Shown here: in pieces, positions 58,821-64,000 of the stretch | Position numbering within the stretch: the first letter of the stretch is position 1 | Layout: every line of letters starts with the position of its first letter | Source: Jiella flava | GTDB taxonomy: Bacteria > Pseudomonadota > Alphaproteobacteria > Rhizobiales > Rhizobiaceae | Assembly: GCF_017349315.1 (NCBI RefSeq) | Contig: NZ_JAFMPP010000007.1 | Span: forward strand, 124,001-188,000 | Length of the DNA stretch: 64,000 nucleotides | Direction: 5' to 3' | Translations under genes and position numbers: made by a program | Notes under the pieces: model-generated | What the model was told of the DNA's origin: nothing | The model's input: the letters and a program-made list of their open reading frames with translations, nothing else | The model's database searches: none

Positions 58821-59780
58821 TCAGCTCCTCAGCACGGACAGGCGGTTGCGCACGCGCAACGTCCAGGCGTTGCCGAACATCAGCACAAAGATCAAAATCC
58901 CGCCCTGAAAGACGCTCTGATAAAAGGACGAGACGCCGGCGGCGAACAACACGCTGATGATGATCGAGATGAAGAAGGCGGCGATGATCGGCCCGAGGGC
59001 GAGCCCCCGCCCGCCGCCGAGTATCGCCCCGCCGAAAACCACGGCGGCGACCGAATTCAGCGTGTAGGCAGTGCCGATGGTCGCATCGCCCGACGTGGTC
59101 TGGGCGGTCAGGAAGAGACCGGCGCAGGCGGCGAGGACGCCGCCGATCACATAGGCCGAGACCAGCGTGCGGTTGACCTTGATGCCGGACATGTGCGCTC
59201 CGCCGGGATTGTCGCCGACGGCATAGATCGCGGTGCCGAGGCGCGAACGCATGATCGGCAGGCGGAAGAGTAGCGTGACGACGAGGAGCACGATCAGCGA
59301 ATAGGGCAGATAGCCCCACGAGCCGGTCAAAGTCGTCGCGTAGTAGCTCGGTACCGAGCCACCCGGCTGCGGCCGGATCAGCAATGCGAAGCCGGAATAA
59401 ATGTAAAGGGTTGCGAGCGTCACGATGATCGGCTGGATGCGGCCATAGGCGACGAGAACGCCGTTGATCAACCCGGCCCCGGCCCCGGCCCCGAGCGTCA
59501 GCAGCACGACGGTCACGACACTGAACGGGCTGTCGCCCATATAGGTGGCGGCGATGGCGTTGGCGAGGCCGACGATCGCCCCGACCGAGAGATCGACGCC
59601 GCCGGTCAAGACCACGGTCAGTTGGGCGAGCGCGGCAAGCGCCAGGGTCGTGCCCTGATTGGCGAGCAGGCGAAAGCCGAAGGGCGAGAGGATCAGCGGC
59701 TGCTTGTACCAGTAGTAGCCAAGCAGCAGGATCAGCGCGAGGATCGCTAGCAGCGAGCTCTTGTAGCGGCGCAGGATCAT
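58821..59780 (-). CDS. CUT2-type sugar ABC transporter permease (first)
   Basis: A 319-residue permease of the same family. It has TGGVDLSVGAIVGLANAIAA, the G-x-D-L-S motif, and VVFGGAILGGGRGLALGPII near the end. The ATG at 59780 overlaps the ATPase stop by 4 bases. The two permeases differ clearly in sequence and probably form a heterodimer. Confidence 0.92.
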   Translation of the reverse strand: MILRRYKSSLLAILALILLLGYYWYKQPLILSPFGFRLLANQGTTLALAALAQLTVVLTGGVDLSVGAIVGLANAIAATYMGDSPFSVVTVVLLTLGAGAGAGLINGVLVAYGRIQPIIVTLATLYIYSGFALLIRPQPGGSVPSYYATTLTGSWGYLPYSLIVLLVVTLLFRLPIMRSRLGTAIYAVGDNPGGAHMSGIKVNRTLVSAYVIGGVLAACAGLFLTAQTTSGDATIGTAYTLNSVAAVVFGGAILGGGRGLALGPIIAAFFISIIISVLFAAGVSSFYQSVFQGGILIFVLMFGNAWTLRVRNRLSVLRS

Positions 59781-61351
59781 TGGGCGGCCTCCACCACCAC
59801 CGCCTCGTCGGGACGTGCCCGCCCCATGCGAAGCGAGGCGGCCAAAATATTTTCCTCGGTGATCGCGTCACCTTCTAGGGTCTCGGCGATCCGGCCGTCG
59901 TCCATCACCGCCACCCGCTGGCACAGCCCGATTAGCTCGCTGGTCTCGGTCGAATAAAGCACGACGCCCTTACCCTCGCGGGTCAGCCCGGCGATCAGCT
60001 CGTAAAAGGCCTGTTTGGTGCCGACATCGATCCCCCGAGTCGGATCGTAGAACAGGAAGACGTCGGCCCCCGTCTCCAACCATTTGGCCAGCACCAGCTT
60101 CTGCTGATTGCCGCCGGAGAGCGAGCGGGCGGGCAGCCCCATCGAGGCCGCCTTGACGGCAAGACGCTGCATCATCGACTCGACGAAACGGCGCTCTTTC
60201 GCCGGACTGACGAAGCCGAACCGACCGAGGCGCGCGAGCACGGAAAAGGTGATGTTCTCGCGCACGCTCATCGGCAGCACCAAGCCCTCGGTCTTGCGAT
60301 CCTCCGGAATCAGCGCGATGCCGCGGGCTTTGGCCTGCCACGGCGTACCGATGCGGGCAGGCGCGCCGTCGATGCGCACCGTCCCGGCCGCCCGGCGATA
60401 AGCACCGAACAGGGTCAAAAGCAGCGTGCCCTGCCCCTGGCCCTCAAGCCCGGCAATGCCGAGAACCTCGCCGCGGCGCACCGTCAGCGACACACCCTTG
60501 AGATCCGATCCGGCGGCGAGCCCGGCAACCTCGAGCAGCGGCGCCTCGGCTTCGGACACCACCGTCTTTGTGGGAAAGGACCGCTCGACCCGTTGGCCGA
60601 GCATCATCTCGACGATCTCCGCATCGCTCGCCGCGTTTGCCGCCACCGTCGCGACATGATGCCCGTTGCGAAACACCGTCATGCGATCAACGAATTCGCG
60701 GATCTCACTCATCCGGTGAGAAATGAAGATCACCGACGTGCCGCCGGCGCGCAGCTTGCGCAACAGCGCGAACAGCCGCTGCACCTCCTTGCGGCCGAGT
60801 GCCGAGGTGCCCTCGTCGAGGATCAAAAGACGCGGCTTGCGCGACAGCGCCTTGAAGATCTCGACGAGCTGACGGTCGGAAAGCGAAAGATCAGCGACCA
60901 GCGCGTTCGGCCGGATGTGATCGACCCCGAGGCTGGCGAAGAGGTCGCCCACCGCCGCGCGCAGCCGGCTTTGGCTGATCTGGCCGAGAAAGCCGGTCGG
61001 CTCGTGGCCGATGAAGATGTTTTCGGCGACCGTGCGATGGGGAAACAGCGACAGCTCCTGAAACACCGTCGCGACACCGTGGGCGACGGCATCGGTTGGG
61101 CCGGCGAAGTCCACCGTTTCGCCGGCGATGGCGATCGTGCCGGCATCCGGGCGCTGGACGCCGCTCAGGATCTTCACCAGCGTCGACTTGCCGGCGCCAT
61201 TGGCACCCAAGAGGGCGTGGATCTCGCCGCGTTCGCAGGCAAAATTCGCCGCCTGCAACGCATGCACTCCACCAAAACTCTTCGAGATCCCCCGCGCCGA
61301 CAGCAGCGTCTTGCCGCCGCTTGGCCGGGCCGGTTCCTGTTGCAAAGCCAC
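59777..61351 (-). CDS. CUT2-type sugar ABC transporter ATPase (two-module)
   Basis: A 524-residue RbsA-like ATPase with two ABC modules. Module 1: Walker A GANGAGKST, LSLSDRQLVEIFKAL, Walker B LLILDEGTSALG. Module 2: degenerate Walker A (GLEGQGQGT, no Lys), canonical signature LSGGNQQKLVLAKWLE, and an altered Walker B (FLFYDPTRGIDVG, where family consensus is LDEPTRGIDVG). One hydrolytic site is expected. It overlaps the permease by 4 bases and lies 98 bases after the binding-protein gene, separated by a hairpin. Confidence 0.93.
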   Translation of the reverse strand: MALQQEPARPSGGKTLLSARGISKSFGGVHALQAANFACERGEIHALLGANGAGKSTLVKILSGVQRPDAGTIAIAGETVDFAGPTDAVAHGVATVFQELSLFPHRTVAENIFIGHEPTGFLGQISQSRLRAAVGDLFASLGVDHIRPNALVADLSLSDRQLVEIFKALSRKPRLLILDEGTSALGRKEVQRLFALLRKLRAGGTSVIFISHRMSEIREFVDRMTVFRNGHHVATVAANAASDAEIVEMMLGQRVERSFPTKTVVSEAEAPLLEVAGLAAGSDLKGVSLTVRRGEVLGIAGLEGQGQGTLLLTLFGAYRRAAGTVRIDGAPARIGTPWQAKARGIALIPEDRKTEGLVLPMSVRENITFSVLARLGRFGFVSPAKERRFVESMMQRLAVKAASMGLPARSLSGGNQQKLVLAKWLETGADVFLFYDPTRGIDVGTKQAFYELIAGLTREGKGVVLYSTETSELIGLCQRVAVMDDGRIAETLEGDAITEENILAASLRMGRARPDEAVVVEAAQ

Positions 61352-61375
61352 CTTCGCTTCTCCCGCACATCGCCG

Positions 61376-61401
61376 GGTGACGGCCGTGATGGGCCGTCAC
61401 C
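61376..61401 (-). other. Intercistronic hairpin between binding-protein and ATPase genes
   Basis: Perfect 10-base arms (GGTGACGGCC / GGCCGTCACC) with a 6-base loop, in the 98-base gap. There is no T-run. It is placed as expected for a 3' stabilising stem that keeps the binding-protein mRNA more abundant than the rest of the operon. Confidence 0.65.
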
Positions 61402-61449
61402 GCTGCCTGACGTCCGAACACCGCGGGTTCGGACCGCTCCGAGGCGAGG

Positions 61450-62541
61450 TCAGACCTTCTGCTTGAGGATCTGCTCGGCCGTAAAATCGAGCCCGCAGAC
61501 GGGAATGCTGATCGCGGTGAAGAAGCTGTCACCGATTTTGGGGAAGAAGTTCGTGCCTTCCTTCAACGTATCCGTTGTGACGATCGGCAGCGGTGCGCTC
61601 ACCGCCTGAGGCACCTCCTTGCCCTGCAGAGCGTCGAGCGCGACCATGATCGAGAGCGCCGAAAGCGCCGGCGACTGGCCGATCGAGAGCATCGGAAATT
61701 TCAGCTCCGAATCCAGCTTGCGAAAGCCGTTTTCGGCCTCGCCGGCGATCGGCGGGATCTTCAGGCCCGCCTGCTGGAAGGCGCGCACGACGCCCGTATC
61801 GCCCCCTTGCGACCAGACGCCGTCGAACTTCGTGCCCGCAGCCAGTGCGTTGGCGACCACCTTCTGTGCGGTGCCGTCATCCCAGTTGCCGTAGACCTCG
61901 GTGGTTTTGATGTCGGGGTGCTTGCCGAAAATGTCGTTGGCCGCGCGGGTGCGCTCCTGATCGACGAAGGTGCCGGCGACGCCCCGCACCACGAGGATGT
62001 TGCCCTTGCCACCGGTCTTGTCGACGATGAAGTCGGCCCATTTCTTGCCCATTTCATACTGGTCCTGATTGACCAGGATGGCCTTTTTCGTGGTCACCAC
62101 ATTGTCGAAGGAGACCACCAGAATGCCGGCATCGACGGCCTGGTCGATCACCGAATTGAGGCCCGTCGGCGAGGCGGCGTTGACGATGATCGCATCGACG
62201 CCCGAGAGAATCATCTGATTCATCTGAGCGATCTGAGCGCTGACCTCGTTGCCCGAACTCGTCGCCTGGAAGCTGGCGATCAGCGGCTTGACCTCGGGAC
62301 GCTCCGTATAGCTCTTGGCGATCTGCACCATCTCGGTGCGCCAGGTGTTGCCGATATAGGAATTCGACAGGGCGATCTTGAAGGGGCCCTTTTTGGCCTC
62401 GCGCTTGACCATCGGCGTGTCGGACGACCACGGCACGATGCATTTGTCGGCCGCAGCCCATGCGGCGCCTCCCAAGAGGCTCGACACTGCGGTCATGGCG
62501 ACGCCGCCGGCGGCCACCTTGATAAATTCTCTGCGTTGCAT
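61450..62541 (-). CDS. Sugar-binding periplasmic protein of the CUT2 ABC transporter
   Basis: A 363-residue exported binding protein. GGAGGAG precedes the ATG at 62541. The N-terminus MQRREFIKVAAGGVAMTA has the RRxFIK pattern of a Tat signal. The mature domain (KIALSNSYIGNTWRTEMVQI, SGVDAIIVNAASPTGLNSVI, VRGVAGTFVDQERTRA) is a periplasmic-binding type I fold as in RbsB/XylF. It is first in the operon; the sugar is not identifiable from sequence. Confidence 0.9.
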   Translation of the reverse strand: MQRREFIKVAAGGVAMTAVSSLLGGAAWAAADKCIVPWSSDTPMVKREAKKGPFKIALSNSYIGNTWRTEMVQIAKSYTERPEVKPLIASFQATSSGNEVSAQIAQMNQMILSGVDAIIVNAASPTGLNSVIDQAVDAGILVVSFDNVVTTKKAILVNQDQYEMGKKWADFIVDKTGGKGNILVVRGVAGTFVDQERTRAANDIFGKHPDIKTTEVYGNWDDGTAQKVVANALAAGTKFDGVWSQGGDTGVVRAFQQAGLKIPPIAGEAENGFRKLDSELKFPMLSIGQSPALSALSIMVALDALQGKEVPQAVSAPLPIVTTDTLKEGTNFFPKIGDSFFTAISIPVCGLDFTAEQILKQKV

Positions 62542-63141
62542 GCGGGTCTCCTCCCACGGAACCATTCACTCGCAATCGACCGCCAGCCTACCCTCCGGCG
62601 ATCGAAAACAACGAATACATTATTGTCATTTGGGCTTCGAGTGAAGGCATCAGCAGTCGTAAATTCGATGAATCCGTCAGAATTCACGCTACGGTAAGGT
62701 TGGGAGCACGACGGCCCATGGCCTTGCGGTGGGCACGGCAGTACGAAGTACGCGCGTTGCCGGGGACGGCGCCAATAGGCGACAGGCGGACGGCGAAGAT
62801 CGAACGGACACTGCGCTGGAATTGACGCCGACAGGACGGCCGTCGCTCGGTGCCTCGGCACCCGACCTTGCCGGCAAGGACGTATGATTGCCGTGCCGCG
62901 GCCAAGACTCGGGAGGCGGCCTTGCCGACGACGAATGCCGCCCCGCCATTTCTTCGCGGTCACGCGGAATGCGCGGCCACGACATCCCGACTTGCGATCG
63001 CGGCGGCTCGTCAGCGCGACAAAACCTGCTTCGCGACCTGTCCAGGGCACGGCCATGCAAAGCAATGCAGCTCTTGATCGAATTGGTATGACTATAAGAG
63101 CGGACGTGCCCCATGGGGCGCTCGGGGTGGAACTGCCGGAG
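62542..63141. other. Intergenic region upstream of the sugar operon
   Basis: A 600-base region. AT-rich sequence at about 62605-62640 probably holds the operon promoter and operator. The remainder shows no frame with family resemblance, no tRNA and no long hairpin that I can support; frames crossing it are Arg/Pro-rich shadows. Confidence 0.45.
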
Positions 63142-63528
63142 TCAGTCGGCACGCCTGCCGACGGCGCGCTGCATGATCGCATTCACGACCTTGCGAATCC
63201 GTGCCTCACGCGGCGGCGGGGGCGCCTTGAGATCCCGCAACCAATCGGACGCCGGACACGCTGCGGGTTCGACAATGGCATCGACCCCTTCGAAAAATAC
63301 CAGGATGGACACATTGAAGCGCTCGGCCAGATCAGACAACCGATCGACGCCGATTCGGGCCTTGCCGCGCTCGTAGCGTTCAATCTGATGAACGGTGCCC
63401 TGCAGATAATGCGCCAAGTCCGCCTGCGTCAGCCCGGCGGCCATCCGCAGGTCGCGCAGCCGCCGGCCGACCGCGACGTCGAGCTCAATCTGATTTTGGT
63501 CCTGGGCCGACATCGGCTTCATACCCAT
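63142..63528 (-). CDS. XRE-family HTH regulator
   Basis: A 128-residue protein. Residues about 20-75 are a Cro/CI-type HTH (RLRDLRMAAGLTQADLAHYL, VHQIERYERGKARIGVDRL). The C-terminal 45 residues are basic and Pro-rich (LKAPPPPREARIRKVVNAI). GGGAG lies 4 bases before the ATG at 63528; in-frame ATGs follow at 63522 and 63513. It lies about 600 bases upstream of the sugar operon on the same strand; a regulatory link is not shown. Confidence 0.88.
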   Translation of the reverse strand: MGMKPMSAQDQNQIELDVAVGRRLRDLRMAAGLTQADLAHYLQGTVHQIERYERGKARIGVDRLSDLAERFNVSILVFFEGVDAIVEPAACPASDWLRDLKAPPPPREARIRKVVNAIMQRAVGRRAD

Positions 63529-64000
63529 TTTGCTCCCTCGTGTGTCCTCTTGGTCCGTCGCTCCGCGGCGTTCCGTTTCGCAGTGCCGACGAGCCAGCCG
63601 CCCGGCGGCACTGCGAGACGTCCTTCATTCGCCGCGCCTCGCGGCGCCGGGTCCCCGGGGCACCTCAGACGCATACTTTGCATGCAATTTAGCAGCCGCC
63701 GTCGCGATTGCAACCTTCAGTACCAGACGCCGCCCGCGAAAGACCGGTGAAATCTTGTTAAGATTCGGGAATTTCCGGCGGACGGACGCAAGCCATTCCG
63801 TTTATCGCTCGCTTCCGGCCCCCGGCTCGACACGCCGGAGATTGGTCCCGTGGGGCCGGGATTGGAAACCTTCGACGCGTTGTCCTGGGCCAGCCTCCTG
63901 CAGGCCGCGAGATCCTGATCCGTTGCGGCGATCGCCAACGGGTCTTCGCTCTGGCCGACGTGTTGAGCGCGCCAGCGCCCCCGCAACGATGGCCGTGGCC
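63529..64000. other. Terminal region without a supported gene
   Basis: The last 472 bases. An 89-codon minus frame (63717-63986) is open but has no recognisable motif, signal or ribosome-binding site. It may be a remnant, a real short gene or chance. A weak AT stem (AATCTT / AAGATT) lies near 63752-63766. Confidence 0.35.

Noticed and set aside
62884-63750. A 288-codon plus-strand frame overlapping the XRE regulator
   Set aside because: It is antisense to the HTH gene, rich in Arg/Pro, and without motifs.

Overview
The window is one contiguous chromosomal segment of an alphaproteobacterium, most likely order Hyphomicrobiales (Rhizobiales). This rests on the high GC content and dense GC-rich coding, alphaproteobacterial families (DUF1236, DUF1036, DUF1244, GapR/DUF2312, DUF4864, paired DUF465 proteins), the gyrA-coaD-ppi-ppi-queA-tgt order, a direct-repeat SOS box of the GAAC-N7-GAAC type, and a compact prolyl-tRNA synthetase. 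I cannot name the genus. I found no rRNA, tRNA, CRISPR array, insertion sequence, prophage or integrase.

Layout. 1-2.3 kb: end of a ugpAEC glycerol-3-phosphate importer. 2.3-7.5 kb (minus): an Mla/MCE lipid transport operon (STAS-permease, ATPase, a very long MCE protein, auxiliary lipoprotein). 7.6-11.9 kb: a muconate-lactonizing/dipeptide epimerase family enzyme and three exported or small proteins. 12-20 kb (minus): tgt, queA, two cyclophilins, coaD, gyrA, with a DUF1236 gene inserted. 20.4-26 kb: marC, a CDF transporter, ssb, and uvrA behind an SOS box. 26.1-32.8 kb: a VapBC-like pair, a DUF72 protein, an unknown Pro-rich membrane protein, purA, a DMT exporter and rpmE. 33-36.8 kb: an MsbA-like exporter, a DUF7282-like protein, and a YafY regulator with a VOC protein. 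36.8-42.8 kb (minus): an ExbB/MotA plus OmpA-like pair, inositol monophosphatase, efp, a Sel1-repeat protein and a ThiE-like protein. 42.9-53.2 kb: TSUP permease, acyl-CoA synthetase, purEK with a DUF465 leader gene, bL36, a TPR protein, pyruvate kinase with DUF1036, a DMT exporter, DUF1244 and GapR. 53.2-56.6 kb (minus): proS-lolC/E-lolD. 56.8-62.5 kb (minus): a complete CUT2 sugar ABC operon ending in an SMP-30 lactonase. An XRE regulator lies at 63.1 kb.

Most of this is housekeeping. Linked systems are the Mla operon (retrograde or anterograde phospholipid traffic), queuosine formation (QueA/Tgt), SOS repair (UvrA, Ssb), lipoprotein release (LolCD) and sugar uptake followed by lactone hydrolysis. 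The points most worth a second look are: a 96-residue heptad-scaled repeat in the MCE tail; a Tgt that has lost three of its four zinc ligands; an intergenic palindromic repeat family with three copies, one of which encodes the C-terminus of MarC; an uncharacterised ExbB/MotA-OmpA energised pair; and divergent DUF465 genes, one translationally coupled to purE.
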